A stretch of 64,000 bases of DNA from NCBI RefSeq assembly GCF_024585285.1, contig NZ_CP040755.1, forward strand, positions 372,001-436,000, given 5' to 3'. The DNA comes from Colwellia sp. M166. GTDB lineage: Bacteria > Pseudomonadota > Gammaproteobacteria > Enterobacterales > Alteromonadaceae. Shown in pieces: positions 54,565 to 64,000 of the stretch. A program made the position numbers and the translations under genes. The notes under the pieces are model-generated. The model was not told the origin of the DNA. It saw only the letters and a list, made by a program, of their open reading frames with translations, and did no database searches. How positions within the stretch are numbered: position 1 is the first letter of the stretch; each line of letters starts with the position of its first letter.

Positions 54565-56935
54565 CCTTATCGATACTGATCATTCTAACCAAACTATAAA
54601 CAAGGCGTTAAGCACTGTTGGCTTGGGTGGTGTAGGCCGTTCAAAAAAACACGAGAGTGCTGATAAACATGTCAGTGGTGAAGCGCTTTATATTGATGAC
54701 AGACCCAGTTTACGCGGGCAATTACATGCCGCTGTTGGTCAAAGTACTATTGCCCACGGCATAATTAAACATTTAGATTTATCTGCAGTTAAAACAGCAG
54801 AAGGTGTGGTTGGTGTGATCACCGTCGATGATGTACCAGGGCATACTGATATCGGGCCGGTATTTCCTGGCGACCCGGTGTTAGCGCTTGGTAAAGTTGA
54901 ATATATTGGCCAGCCGATATTTGCTGTTGCGGCTACTAGCTATGATTTGGCGAGAAAAGCAGTCAAATTAGCAAAAATAGAATATCAAGAACTTGACGCG
55001 GTATTAAGCGTAAAAGATGCGTTAGCAAAGCAAAGCTTTGTTCGTCCGCCATTTACCATGCGCCGTGGTGACTCAGCTACTGCTATTGCTCAAGCTGAAC
55101 ATCAATTATCGGGCGAAATATCAGTGGGTGGCCAAGAGCACTTTTATCTTGAAGGGCAAGTGTCAACGGCTGAGCCGACAGAAGATGGTGGTATGACGAT
55201 ATTTTCTTCGTCACAGCACCCAAGTGAAGTGCAAAAACTTGTTGCTGAAGTCTTAGACATTCCGCTTAATAAAGTGATTGTTGATACCCGCAGAATGGGC
55301 GGCGGTTTCGGCGGTAAAGAAACACAAGCGGCCCCTTGGGCTTGTATCGCAGCATTGTTGTCCAATGTAACTAAACAACCGGTTAAATGTAAACTCAGCC
55401 GCACAGATGATATGTGCATGACAGGCAAGCGTCATCCTTTTGAAAATAATTATCAGGTGGGTTTTGACAGCAACGGCCAAATAAAAGGCATTAATATCGA
55501 AGTTAATGGTAACTGTGGTTATTCACCGGACTTGTCTGATGCCATTGTTGATAGAGCGATGTTTCACTCTGATAACGCTTACTTTTTAGATCAAGCAACG
55601 GTAACGGGTAACCGTTGTAAACTTAATACCGTATCGCATACAGCTTATCGCGGCTTTGGTGGACCACAAGGCATGATGACCATTGAGATGGTGATGGATG
55701 ATATCGCGCGCTATTTGGGTAAAGACCCATTAGCTGTCCGTAAAATAAACTTGTACGGTACAGACGATCGTAACGTTACCCATTATCATCAAACCGTTGA
55801 ACATAATAAAATGGCTGAATTAATTTCGTCATTAGAAGCAAGTTCAGACTATCAAGCGCGTCGAGCAAAGATCACAACGTTCAATAATGAAAATACCCTA
55901 TTGAAAAAAGGCTTGGCGTTAACGCCAGTTAAATTTGGTATCTCATTTACCGTTCAGCATCTTAATCAAGCGGGTGCGTTAGTGCACGTATATACAGACG
56001 GCACCATACATTTAAATCATGGTGGCACTGAAATGGGCCAAGGTTTATATACTAAAGTTGCGCAAATTGTCGCAGAAGAATTTCAAGTTGATGTTGATAC
56101 TGTTGGCGTGTCAGCAACACGAACCGATAAAGTGCCTAACACTTCACCTACTGCAGCATCGTCGGGCACCGATTTAAATGGTAAAGCGGCACAAGCGGCT
56201 GCGCAAACCATAAAAGCACGGTTAATTGCTTTTGCTTGTGAAAAATATCAGGTAGATGACAGCGCAGTAAAATTTAGTCATAACCAAGTGGTTGTTGGTG
56301 GTGAAAGCTTTTCTTTTGCTGAGTTTGTTCAGCAAGCCTATATGGGGCGAGTATCATTATCTTCGACTGGCTTTTATAAAACACCGAAAATTCATTTTGA
56401 TCGCGCAACAGGCAAAGGTCGACCGTTCTTTTATTACTCGACTGGGGCTGCGGTATCTGAAGTGTTAATTGATACCTTAACAGGTGAGTATAAATTATTA
56501 CGTGCAGATATATTACATGATGTGGGTCACTCACTTAATCCTGCTATTGATATTGGCCAAATTGAAGGGGCATTTATTCAGGGCATGGGTTGGCTAACCA
56601 CTGAAGAATTAATGTGGAATGAGCAAGGGCGTTTACTATCAAATAATCCTGCGACTTATAAAATTCCAGCCATCAGTGATACACCCAGTGATTTTAGAGT
56701 AGATTTAGTGCCTGATGATCCTAATCGCGAGCATACCATTTACAACTCAAAAGCGGTTGGTGAGCCACCGCTTATGCTCGGAATTTCAGTGTGGTCAGCG
56801 CTTAAAGACGCCATAGCAAGTGTGGCAGAGCACCAATTTAGCCCCGCGCTTGATACCCCAGCGACACCTGAACGCGTGCTTTGGGCTGTAGAGGCGATGA
56901 AAGAAAAAACGACGAAGAAAAAAGCATCAGCTTAG
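54557..56935 (+). CDS. xdhB: xanthine dehydrogenase molybdopterin subunit
   Basis: The protein has 792 residues. Moco-binding and substrate motifs are MGGGFGGKETQ, AYRGFGGPQGMMTIE, GGTEMGQGLYTKVAQI and PTAASSGTDLNGKA, with the catalytic Glu in AVGEPPLMLG. It hydroxylates hypoxanthine and xanthine to urate. It overlaps xdhA and is followed after 9 bp by xdhC. Confidence 0.97.
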   Translation: MRSLIDTDHSNQTINKALSTVGLGGVGRSKKHESADKHVSGEALYIDDRPSLRGQLHAAVGQSTIAHGIIKHLDLSAVKTAEGVVGVITVDDVPGHTDIGPVFPGDPVLALGKVEYIGQPIFAVAATSYDLARKAVKLAKIEYQELDAVLSVKDALAKQSFVRPPFTMRRGDSATAIAQAEHQLSGEISVGGQEHFYLEGQVSTAEPTEDGGMTIFSSSQHPSEVQKLVAEVLDIPLNKVIVDTRRMGGGFGGKETQAAPWACIAALLSNVTKQPVKCKLSRTDDMCMTGKRHPFENNYQVGFDSNGQIKGINIEVNGNCGYSPDLSDAIVDRAMFHSDNAYFLDQATVTGNRCKLNTVSHTAYRGFGGPQGMMTIEMVMDDIARYLGKDPLAVRKINLYGTDDRNVTHYHQTVEHNKMAELISSLEASSDYQARRAKITTFNNENTLLKKGLALTPVKFGISFTVQHLNQAGALVHVYTDGTIHLNHGGTEMGQGLYTKVAQIVAEEFQVDVDTVGVSATRTDKVPNTSPTAASSGTDLNGKAAQAAAQTIKARLIAFACEKYQVDDSAVKFSHNQVVVGGESFSFAEFVQQAYMGRVSLSSTGFYKTPKIHFDRATGKGRPFFYYSTGAAVSEVLIDTLTGEYKLLRADILHDVGHSLNPAIDIGQIEGAFIQGMGWLTTEELMWNEQGRLLSNNPATYKIPAISDTPSDFRVDLVPDDPNREHTIYNSKAVGEPPLMLGISVWSALKDAIASVAEHQFSPALDTPATPERVLWAVEAMKEKTTKKKASA

Positions 56936-56944
56936 GCGAATATC

Positions 56945-57877
56945 ATGAACAATAATTGGAGCAGTGCTAGCTATAAATTAACTAAACAAGGTCAAGCCTA
57001 TGTGTTAGTGACCCTGGTCGGTGTTGCGGGCTCAACACCTAGAAATAGTGGTACAAAAATGGTGATCAGCAAAGACGGTGTTTTTGACACTATCGGTGGC
57101 GGCCATCTTGAACACAAAGCGATTAAACACGCTAATAATATGCTCACTGACGGTAAAAATGCTCAACATATTGAGCACTTTCAATTAGGCAGCCAATTAG
57201 GTCAATGCTGTGGTGGCAATGCTAGCGTGTTATTTGAATGCTTTGCTGCTACTGGGGTTAATATTATGTTATTTGGCGCAGGTCATGTTGGCAAAGCTTT
57301 AATACCGATATTAGCGCAACTACCTTGTCAGGTAACTTGGGTTGATAGCCGAGCCGAGCAATTTCCAGCCAATATTGGCGGTTATGAAAATGTTGCAATG
57401 CTCATTAGTGATTCACCTGAGTTTGAAGTCGAGAGCATGCCCGCTAACAGCTACTTTATTGTCATGACGCATAATCATCAAATGGACTTTGATATTACAC
57501 AAGCGGTGCTAAAACGAGCTGACTTTCACTACTTAGGCTTAATTGCTTCTGAGACAAAATGGCGCCGCTTTCAGCAACGCTATAAACATCGAGATATAGC
57601 TGCAGAGCAAGTAGCGAGAATGAATTGTCCAATAGGTTTAAGCCAAGTTGGCGGTAAGTTACCTATTGAGGTTGCCGTGTCGGTTTCAGCCGAAATTATT
57701 CATACTTATCAAGCACAGCAAGCGAAATTTGCTAAGCAAGAACAAGCAAGTGCCAGTTTAGCGTTTGCGCCAAATAATCAACAACATGCGGCAGTAAAAC
57801 CCGATGTTAAGATGAGAGCTAAATCGCAGCAGGGCATTCATTGGCAAGCGCTTAAACCGTTAATTACTGCTGATTAG
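56945..57877 (+). CDS. xdhC: XdhC molybdenum cofactor insertion factor
   Basis: The protein has 310 residues. The N-terminal VTLVGVAGSTPRNSGTKMVIS and TIGGGHLEH motifs and the Rossmann segment INIMLFGAGHVGKALIPIL are typical. QLGSQLGQCCGGNASVLFE carries the conserved Cys pair. It sulfurates and inserts Moco into XdhB and is not part of the final enzyme. It is third in the xdhABC operon. Confidence 0.95.
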   Translation: MNNNWSSASYKLTKQGQAYVLVTLVGVAGSTPRNSGTKMVISKDGVFDTIGGGHLEHKAIKHANNMLTDGKNAQHIEHFQLGSQLGQCCGGNASVLFECFAATGVNIMLFGAGHVGKALIPILAQLPCQVTWVDSRAEQFPANIGGYENVAMLISDSPEFEVESMPANSYFIVMTHNHQMDFDITQAVLKRADFHYLGLIASETKWRRFQQRYKHRDIAAEQVARMNCPIGLSQVGGKLPIEVAVSVSAEIIHTYQAQQAKFAKQEQASASLAFAPNNQQHAAVKPDVKMRAKSQQGIHWQALKPLITAD

Positions 57878-57977
57878 GATTTTGGCAAACGCCTTGGTTG
57901 CATGAAAGGTTAGCGGTATGAAATATCGGCTAGAGTTAACATGAGTAAACATGGAATTAAATAAGAGGAGTAGCAAG

Positions 57978-59345
57978 GTGTCGCATTTTGCCCTGCAAAG
58001 TAAAAATGTCATCGTTAATCATAACGGTAACAGTGAAATGGTTGCTGCATGTGTTGAAATCAAAGATCAGCTTATTCATGCGATTCATCCCTATGGTAGT
58101 AAATTGTCGTGTCAGGTGATTGATTACGCCGAGCATGTGATTATGCCTGGCCTGGTTGATTCACATGTTCACATCAATGAACCCGGTCGTACTGAATGGG
58201 AAGGTTTTAATACCGCGACACAAGCCGCAGCCGCTGGGGGTATTACGGCTTTGGTAGACATGCCGTTAAACTGTATTCCAGTGACCACGACTAAAGCGGC
58301 ATTCGCAGAAAAACTTGCTGCTGTTGATGATAAATTATGGGTAGATTGTGGTTTTTGGGGCGGAGTCATCCCACAAAACATTGCAGATTTAGACGACTTA
58401 CTCAATGCTGGCGTATTGGGTGTTAAGTCTTTTTTAATTGATTCTGGTATTGCTGAGTTTCCTAATGTAGCAGCGCAAGATATTCGCGCAGCTATGCCGA
58501 TCTTAGCCAAGCATGATGTACCCTATTTAATTCATGCTGAGCTTGATTGTGGTGGTTTTAATAACGCTGTGATCAACGAAAAATATAACAGTTTTTTAGC
58601 GTCACGGCCGAAAAAATGGGAAAACGATGCCATCGCATTGATGGTTGAGATGGCGCGTGAATCAAAAGCTAAAGGTGATGATTGTAAGGTCCACATTGTC
58701 CATTTATCGTCTGATGAAGCGCTAGCGACGATTGCTGATGCTAAGCGCGAAGGCTTACGTTTTAGTGCTGAAACGTGTCCGCATTATTTAACCCTTGCTG
58801 CAGAGCATATTCCTGATGGTAAAACACTTTTTAAGTGCTGTCCGCCCATTAGGGAAGAAAATAATCGTGAACATTTGTGGCAGGCAGTAAAAGACGGTCG
58901 AATAGATTTTATCGTGTCGGACCATTCGCCTTGTACGCCGGAACTAAAGCACATTGATACCGGCGATATTGAAAAAGCTTGGGGCGGCATTTCAGCACTA
59001 CAGTTTGGTTTACCACTTATTTGGACTCAAGCAAAAGAGCGCGGCTTCAGTTTAGTTGACTTGGCACGTTTAATGTCGAGTGAAACCGCAAAGTTTGCGG
59101 GTTTAAACACCATTAAGGGGCAAATAAGTGTTGGCTTTCATGCTGACTTTTTGGTCTTTGATGCCAATAAAAGCTACACCATTACCAATGATATGATCAA
59201 GCATCGTCATCATATTACGCCCTATGCGGGTCGCCGTGTGACTGGACAAATTTTGCATACTTATGTACGTGGTCATCATGTCTACCAACAAGATGAATTT
59301 CTTGATTCACCCGTAGGTCGACCATTACTAAAAGGTCAATTTTAA
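57978..59345 (+). CDS. allB: allantoinase
   Basis: The protein has 455 residues from GTG 57978, favoured because AAGAGGAG lies 7 bp upstream and the length fits E. coli AllB (453); an ATG at 57951 would include that site inside the gene. Amidohydrolase motifs are DSHVHINEPG, GVKSFLIDSG (carbamylated Lys), IHAELD, ETCPHYL and VSDHSPC. It opens the allantoin ring to give allantoate. Confidence 0.94.
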   Translation: MSHFALQSKNVIVNHNGNSEMVAACVEIKDQLIHAIHPYGSKLSCQVIDYAEHVIMPGLVDSHVHINEPGRTEWEGFNTATQAAAAGGITALVDMPLNCIPVTTTKAAFAEKLAAVDDKLWVDCGFWGGVIPQNIADLDDLLNAGVLGVKSFLIDSGIAEFPNVAAQDIRAAMPILAKHDVPYLIHAELDCGGFNNAVINEKYNSFLASRPKKWENDAIALMVEMARESKAKGDDCKVHIVHLSSDEALATIADAKREGLRFSAETCPHYLTLAAEHIPDGKTLFKCCPPIREENNREHLWQAVKDGRIDFIVSDHSPCTPELKHIDTGDIEKAWGGISALQFGLPLIWTQAKERGFSLVDLARLMSSETAKFAGLNTIKGQISVGFHADFLVFDANKSYTITNDMIKHRHHITPYAGRRVTGQILHTYVRGHHVYQQDEFLDSPVGRPLLKGQF

Positions 59346-59442
59346 GTATTAAATCAAACTAAGTTGTCTGCCTACGAGTCAATAGAGCCGTGCGATTTAG
59401 TCGCGGTTAAAGTAAGTAACGCTCAGTGTTACTGGAGATAAA

Positions 59443-59943
59443 ATGAATTTAACACAGTTGAATAGTTTAGCTATTAATGAAGCACAAGAATGCTTTATGC
59501 AATGTTGTACATCAAGCGTTTGGGTTGATGCCATGGTAAAGGCACGGCCTTTTGCTGATATACAAGCCTTAGCTGAACAAGCAGACTCAGCTTGGCAAGA
59601 CTTGACTGAGCACGACTACCTAGAAGCCTTTGAAGGCCATCCGCAAATTGGTAATGTCGATACGTTAAGAGCTAAATATGCCAATACTAAAGCCCTTGCT
59701 AGTGGTGAACAACGCTCGGTCAATAATGCGACAGAACAAGTCATTACAGCGTTAGCACAAGGTAATGCCGATTATTTGGCAAAATTTGGCTTTATTTTTA
59801 TTGTTTGTGCAACCGGTAAAAGCGCTGAGCAAATGTTAGCGCTATTACAAGCACGATTACCCAATGATAGGGCGACAGAGTTGATTATTGCAGCGCAAGA
59901 GCAGCAGAAAATATTTCACCTACGATTAGAGAAGTTACTATGA
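59443..59943 (+). CDS. uraD: OHCU decarboxylase
   Basis: The protein has 166 residues. The family motif FEGHPQIGNVDTLRAKY contains the catalytic His, and RLPNDRATELIIAAQEQQKI is the C-terminal signature. It decarboxylates 2-oxo-4-hydroxy-4-carboxy-5-ureidoimidazoline to S-allantoin. GGAGAT precedes the ATG, and AGTAAC/GTTACT arms at 59415-59433 form a small leader hairpin. It overlaps uraH by 4 bp. Confidence 0.94.
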   Translation: MNLTQLNSLAINEAQECFMQCCTSSVWVDAMVKARPFADIQALAEQADSAWQDLTEHDYLEAFEGHPQIGNVDTLRAKYANTKALASGEQRSVNNATEQVITALAQGNADYLAKFGFIFIVCATGKSAEQMLALLQARLPNDRATELIIAAQEQQKIFHLRLEKLL

Positions 59944-60281
59944 GCCAAATAACCACCCATGTACTTGATACCACTCGCGGTTTACCTGCACCAAACTTGC
60001 CAATTACCTTATTTGCTCAAACTAGCAACGGTTGGCATAAATTGGCGTCAGGTATAACAAATACCGATGGTCGCATTGCCGGTTTACTCGCAGATGATAT
60101 TGTACTCGCTGCGGGAATTTATCGTATGCACTTTGCCACTAAGACTTATTTTGCTGCCAATAATGAACAAGGTTTTTACCCTTATGTTGATATCGTTTTT
60201 GAATTAGATGGCAGTGGCAAGCATTATCATATTCCATTGTTATTAACTGCGTTTGGCTATTCGACTTATCGTGGCAGTTAA
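59940..60281 (+). CDS. uraH: 5-hydroxyisourate hydrolase
   Basis: The protein has 113 residues, transthyretin-like. It has THVLDTTRGLPAPNLPITL at the N-terminus and the diagnostic C-terminal YRGS, with His in the IPLLLTAFGYSTY strand region. It hydrolyses 5-hydroxyisourate to OHCU, the UraD substrate. ATGA overlap with uraD couples the two. There is no export signal, so it is cytosolic. Confidence 0.96.
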   Translation: MSQITTHVLDTTRGLPAPNLPITLFAQTSNGWHKLASGITNTDGRIAGLLADDIVLAAGIYRMHFATKTYFAANNEQGFYPYVDIVFELDGSGKHYHIPLLLTAFGYSTYRGS

Positions 60282-60302
60282 CGTTAGTACTTGGAAGTAG
60301 TG

Positions 60303-60809
60303 ATGAATAATAAGATAAAGACGATCACCCCAAAAGCATTAACAAGTCAAGCTTTTAGTGCTTTTGGCGATGTGATAGAAGCGCATGACGATAATCATAA
60401 AATTGCCATTAATGACGGCTATACCCAACGTTATCATGATTTAGCTGAGGTAGACGTTAATGATCAAGGTGGCCGCGCGTTAATTAATATCTTTCGTTCG
60501 ACACCGCTGCCACAACCGATTGCGATTAAAATGATGGAGCGCCATCCTAAGGGGAGCCAAGCATTTATTCCAATGGGTGCTAAGCCTTATTTAGTGGTGG
60601 TTGCGCCGAAGGGCGACTTTGATGTTAGTCAGTTGCAAGTGTTTATTGCTCAATCTAACCAAGGTGTGAATTACCATAAAGGCACTTGGCATCACTTTTG
60701 TTTGGCGCTAGGCGGTGAAAGTGATTTTTTAGTCATTGATCGAGGCGGCGAAGGTGATAATTGTGATGTTGTTACGTTGGATGGTTCGTTAGTGATCGCG
60801 ACAAGTTAA
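60303..60809 (+). CDS. allA: ureidoglycolate lyase
   Basis: The protein has 168 residues from ATG 60303 with GGAAG upstream; an in-frame TTG at 60291 is rejected. AFSAFGDVIEA, MMERHPKGSQAFIPM and GTWHHFCLALG are AllA cupin motifs. It splits ureidoglycolate into glyoxylate and urea, ending the pathway in this window. It follows uraH by 21 bp. Confidence 0.93.
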   Translation: MNNKIKTITPKALTSQAFSAFGDVIEAHDDNHKIAINDGYTQRYHDLAEVDVNDQGGRALINIFRSTPLPQPIAIKMMERHPKGSQAFIPMGAKPYLVVVAPKGDFDVSQLQVFIAQSNQGVNYHKGTWHHFCLALGGESDFLVIDRGGEGDNCDVVTLDGSLVIATS

Positions 60810-60905
60810 GACAAATCAATGTAGGTCAGTTAACACTGACAATTAAATAATGACTATCGTTGGCAAATTATAAAGTATTGTCGATAGGTAAATAAGGTAA
60901 AAAGC

Positions 60906-62207
60906 ATGTTAAGAGTATATCGTGGTGAGCTGCTTCATTTTTTAGCCGATCCAGCAAAAGTTGCACTACAAGAAAGTTATCAGTATTTCGAAGATGGGCT
61001 TATGATCATCAAAGATGGCCTGATTGAAAGCATTGGCGAGGCAAATGAACTGCTTCCAACACTTGATGAAAGTATTGACGTTACCCACTATAAAAGTGGC
61101 TTAATGATGCCTGGCTTTATTGATACCCATGTGCATTATCCGCAAACAGAAATGATCGCCTCTTATGGTGAGCAGTTACTAGAATGGTTGGAGAACTATA
61201 CTTTCCCATTTGAACGTCAATTCTCTGATCTAGAACACGGTAAAAATGTTGCTGAATTCTTTTTAAGTCAACTACTCGAAGCAGGTACCACAACGGCTTT
61301 AGTTTTTGGTACGGTTCATAAAGCATCAGTTGATGCGTTTTTTACCGTTGCCCAACAGAAAAAATTACGCATGATTTGCGGTAAAGTGTTAATGGATCAA
61401 AACTGCCCTGACTATTTATCAGATACTGCGCAAACAGGTTATGACGACAGCAAAGCGTTAATAGAAAAGTGGCATAATACTGATCGTTTACAATATGCGA
61501 TTACGCCGCGATTTGCGCCAACTTGTTCAACAGAACAACTTAATAAAGCAGGGCAATTGCTGGCTGAACATCCAAGCGTCTATTTGCATACGCATTTAAG
61601 TGAAAACAAAGCTGAAATTGCTTGGGTAAAAGCGCTTTTTCCTGACAGCACTGGTTATTTAGATGTCTATGATAAGAGTAAATTGCTGGGTCGCCGTAGT
61701 GTTTTTGCTCATGGTGTGCATTTACATGATGAAGAATGTCAGCGTTTAGGTGAAACTAATTCTGCCATTGCTTTTTGCCCAAGCTCTAATTTATTTTTAG
61801 GCAGTGGCTTATTTAATTTACAACAAGCACAAAAGTTCGATGTTAATGTTGGTTTAGGTAGCGACATTGGTGCTGGTACAACATTCTCAATGTTAAGTAC
61901 CATTAACGAAGGCTATAAAACACAACAACTACGCCAAGAAAAACTCAGCCCATTTCAATCACTTTATTTAGCAACATTAGGTGGCGCACGTGCGTTAGAC
62001 CTTGAAGGCACGATAGGTAATTTTGTTCGAGGCGCAGAAGCCGATTTTGTTTTACTTGATTATCATGCTACGCCCTTGATGGCCAGACGCATGCAGCACT
62101 GTACAACGTTATCAGAAAAATTATTTATTTTAAGTATGCTAGGTGATGAGCGTCATGTAAAAGCGACGCATATTATGGGTGAAAGAGTCACTGGTGAAGC
62201 AAAATGA
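60906..62207 (+). CDS. guaD: guanine deaminase
   Basis: The protein has 433 residues. Zinc-site motifs are MPGFIDTHVHYPQTEMIASYG, HTHLSENKAEI, FAHGVHL and GLGSDIGAGTTFSML. It deaminates guanine to xanthine for XdhAB. It is separated from allA by 96 bp containing GTCAGT/ACTGAC arms (60825-60840), so it may have its own promoter. Confidence 0.96.
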   Translation: MLRVYRGELLHFLADPAKVALQESYQYFEDGLMIIKDGLIESIGEANELLPTLDESIDVTHYKSGLMMPGFIDTHVHYPQTEMIASYGEQLLEWLENYTFPFERQFSDLEHGKNVAEFFLSQLLEAGTTTALVFGTVHKASVDAFFTVAQQKKLRMICGKVLMDQNCPDYLSDTAQTGYDDSKALIEKWHNTDRLQYAITPRFAPTCSTEQLNKAGQLLAEHPSVYLHTHLSENKAEIAWVKALFPDSTGYLDVYDKSKLLGRRSVFAHGVHLHDEECQRLGETNSAIAFCPSSNLFLGSGLFNLQQAQKFDVNVGLGSDIGAGTTFSMLSTINEGYKTQQLRQEKLSPFQSLYLATLGGARALDLEGTIGNFVRGAEADFVLLDYHATPLMARRMQHCTTLSEKLFILSMLGDERHVKATHIMGERVTGEAK

Positions 62208-62323
62208 ATAGCCAGCATTTCTAAACTCACTGGGTAATCAAAGGTAGTGCGATTAGTTAATATTGAACCCAATAACACGAAAAAACATAATAAAAATAAT
62301 GATTTTTTATACTAAGGGAAATT

Positions 62324-63520
62324 ATGGATCCGTATCTTAATGAATGGCTAAATTTGGTAATTCGCTTTGCTCACCTTATTACGGGTATTGCATGGATAGG
62401 AGCATCTTTCTATTTTGTTTGGTTAGATAATCATTTACAAACGCCACCACAAGAAAAAGCCGAAAAGGGGATTGGTGGCGATCTTTGGGCGATTCACGGG
62501 GGCGGCTTTTATGAAGTGGCAAAATATAAGCTTGCACCACCGAAAATACCTAGCACTTTACACTGGTTTAAGTGGGAAGCTTATACAACGTGGATCACCG
62601 GATTTTTATTATTATCGTTAATGTTTTATCTTGGCGCTGAAACTTATCTGATTGATAAGCGTGTTGCTGATTTAACCCAATTACAAGCTGTTTTATTGGG
62701 CATTGGTTCAATCGTTATTGGTGTGGGTATATATGAAGTATTAGTGCGCACTAAACTGAGAAGTCATGGCATTATTTTAGGCATTATTTTACTGCTAGTT
62801 GGTACGGCGTTATCTTATGGTTTAACGCAAATATTCAGCGCGCGTGGCGCTTACATGCATATGGGCGCGATTATTGGCACCATAATGGCTGGTAATGTTT
62901 TTTTTGGTATTATGCCATCACAACGAGCTTTAGTTAAAGCTGTTGAAGCGGGTACTGCCCCAGATCCTGCCTATGGTTTAAACGCGAAAGTACGCTCAAC
63001 GCATAACACTTATACTACCTTGCCTATTTTGTTTATTATGATTTCAAATCATTATCCAATGACCTTTAATCATAGTGCTAATTGGTTGGTGTTAATGGCG
63101 ATTGTTTTAATTACTGCTGCCGTCCGACAATACTTTGTCTTACGTCACTTTGGTAAACAAAAACCGTTAATATTAGTGGCCTCTGTGTTAGCCACCATAG
63201 TGTTGGCCTGTGCTATTGCGCCACGCTCGATTGACTTAACGACAGAACAGCAACAGCAAGTGGTCACAGATAAACAGGTGAGCCAAATTATTGAACAACG
63301 TTGCAACTCTTGCCACTCAGAAAAGCCTAGCGATGCTGTTTTCACCATAGCACCGACAGGGCTTGTTTTTTCAAATATAGCGACGATAAAGCAATGGGCT
63401 CCACGCATTAAAGCACGAGTAATTGACGCTAAAGATATGCCTTTCATGAATAAAACCGGCATGACGTCACAAGAGCGTGGCCAATTAGCTCGCTGGTTAG
63501 CGAAAGTAGATCAAAAATAG
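62324..63520 (+). CDS. puuD: urate oxidase, membrane-bound cytochrome type
   Basis: The protein has 398 residues. The N-terminal DUF989-like domain has about eight membrane helices (FAHLITGIAWIGASFYFVWLDNHL, HGGGFYEVAKYKL). The C-terminal cytochrome c has C327-N-S-C330-H331 and a Met-rich axial region. PuuD oxidises urate to 5-hydroxyisourate and passes electrons to the respiratory chain instead of making peroxide like soluble uricase. UraH and UraD act next. Confidence 0.95.
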   Translation: MDPYLNEWLNLVIRFAHLITGIAWIGASFYFVWLDNHLQTPPQEKAEKGIGGDLWAIHGGGFYEVAKYKLAPPKIPSTLHWFKWEAYTTWITGFLLLSLMFYLGAETYLIDKRVADLTQLQAVLLGIGSIVIGVGIYEVLVRTKLRSHGIILGIILLLVGTALSYGLTQIFSARGAYMHMGAIIGTIMAGNVFFGIMPSQRALVKAVEAGTAPDPAYGLNAKVRSTHNTYTTLPILFIMISNHYPMTFNHSANWLVLMAIVLITAAVRQYFVLRHFGKQKPLILVASVLATIVLACAIAPRSIDLTTEQQQQVVTDKQVSQIIEQRCNSCHSEKPSDAVFTIAPTGLVFSNIATIKQWAPRIKARVIDAKDMPFMNKTGMTSQERGQLARWLAKVDQK

Positions 63521-63653
63521 TTAAGTTAAATGTCGTTTACTTAGCGTCGATGGTTGAAAATATGACTATTTTGCTATTTAATAATCTATTTAATTAAAGG
63601 TATTTGAATTTTTATTCTAATTTCTTGATTTTTATCTTTTAATCGGAGTTTTT

Positions 63654-64000
63654 GTGGCGAAAGAAAAAGTATCTGAAGGGAGTATTCGACAAAAGAATAA
63701 AGCAATTATCTTCAATGCGGCAAAGAAAGAGTTTGTTACTTATGGCTTCAAAGGTGCGTCAATTAAACGTATTGCTGAACGGGCCAATATTGCTCGCGCT
63801 AATATTCATTATTATTTTAAAGATAAAACAGACTTGTATCAGCAATTACTCAGTAGCATCATTGCGGTATGGAATGATGATTATGATACGCTAACCGCTG
63901 ATAAAGAACCTAAACAAGTACTTAGCGACTATATTAGGGCAAAAGTGATGCATGCTAAAGACGATCCTGATGCTTCCAGAATATTTGCCAGCGAGTTGAT
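63654..64000 (+). CDS. TetR-family regulator, RutR-like (partial)
   Basis: A GTG start with CGGAG 6 bp upstream opens 115 residues, cut by the window end. The helix-turn-helix FVTYGFKGASIKRIAERANIARANIHYYFKDKTDLYQQLL is typical. The following segment (VLSDYIRAKVMHAKDDPDASRIFASEL) resembles the RutR/YsiA-type C-terminal domain. E. coli RutR answers to uracil/thymine; here the neighbours suggest a purine-pathway ligand. Confidence 0.85.
   Translation, partial: MAKEKVSEGSIRQKNKAIIFNAAKKEFVTYGFKGASIKRIAERANIARANIHYYFKDKTDLYQQLLSSIIAVWNDDYDTLTADKEPKQVLSDYIRAKVMHAKDDPDASRIFASEL

Noticed and set aside
60825..60840. Second RutR-type operator before guaD
   Set aside because: GTCAGT/ACTGAC arms have a different spacing and sequence from the xdhA palindrome; could be a weak transcript hairpin.

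Overview
The window is AT-rich chromosomal DNA from a marine gammaproteobacterium, most likely Colwellia, Thalassotalea or a close Alteromonadales relative. This placement is inferred from the protein set (ZapA/MinCDE, TamAB, HdfR, RimK/RimB, FrmAB, membrane-bound PuuD urate oxidase), the many c-di-GMP proteins and the abundant small inverted-repeat elements. I saw no rRNA, tRNA or CRISPR.

Layout. 1-1.5 kb: end of an unknown gene, a CoxE-like VWA protein, a tiny putative lipoprotein and a 10-codon gene stub. 1.5-3.5 kb: a REP-associated tyrosine transposase (RAYT-1) with a REP-like array upstream and a perfect 272-bp duplication of its own 3' tail downstream. 3.5-7.4 kb: GIY-YIG-like and BLUF proteins, ZapB-like/ZapA, a structured intergenic element, and minCDE. 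7.4-13.5 kb: YkgJ-type Cys-cluster protein, alpha/beta hydrolase, crotonase, GST, a TonB-receptor pseudogene and an acyl-CoA dehydrogenase. 13.5-17.4 kb: three Mg2+/divalent-cation transport genes (CNNM, MgtE, CorA). 17.6-23.1 kb: tamA-tamB. 23.3-27 kb: small membrane protein, a MITE, universal stress protein, and DUF432 with MscS.

27-35.5 kb is a minus-strand signalling block: cupredoxin-like protein, GGDEF/EAL, DUF3034 and globin lipoprotein in one overlapping operon, then REC-GGDEF-EAL, a stand-alone receiver and a CHASE-like histidine kinase. 36-38 kb: MlaC-like protein and MscS. 38-40.5 kb: repeat-rich DNA and a second RAYT with a different REP dialect but the same architecture as RAYT-1. 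40.6-42.2 kb: a c-di-GMP-I (GEMM) riboswitch, an undescribed 55-aa ORF and an EAL-HDOD protein. 42.8-47 kb: rimK, an aspartoacylase-like gene, rimB and mscS, divergent from an HdfR-like LysR gene. 47.3-51.3 kb: DUF2391 membrane protein, LysR regulator and divergent frmAB (formaldehyde detoxification).

51.9-64 kb is a purine catabolic island: allE, xdhABC, allB, uraD-uraH, allA, guaD, puuD and a RutR-like TetR regulator cut by the window end. Together these convert guanine, hypoxanthine and xanthine via urate and allantoin toward ureidoglycolate and glyoxylate. The allantoate-hydrolysing enzyme is not in the window. A palindrome upstream of xdhA resembles a RutR operator.

The most notable items are the two RAYT loci that repeatedly copied their own 5' and 3' flanks, the GEMM/sORF/EAL-HDOD unit, and at least four families of small inverted-repeat elements.
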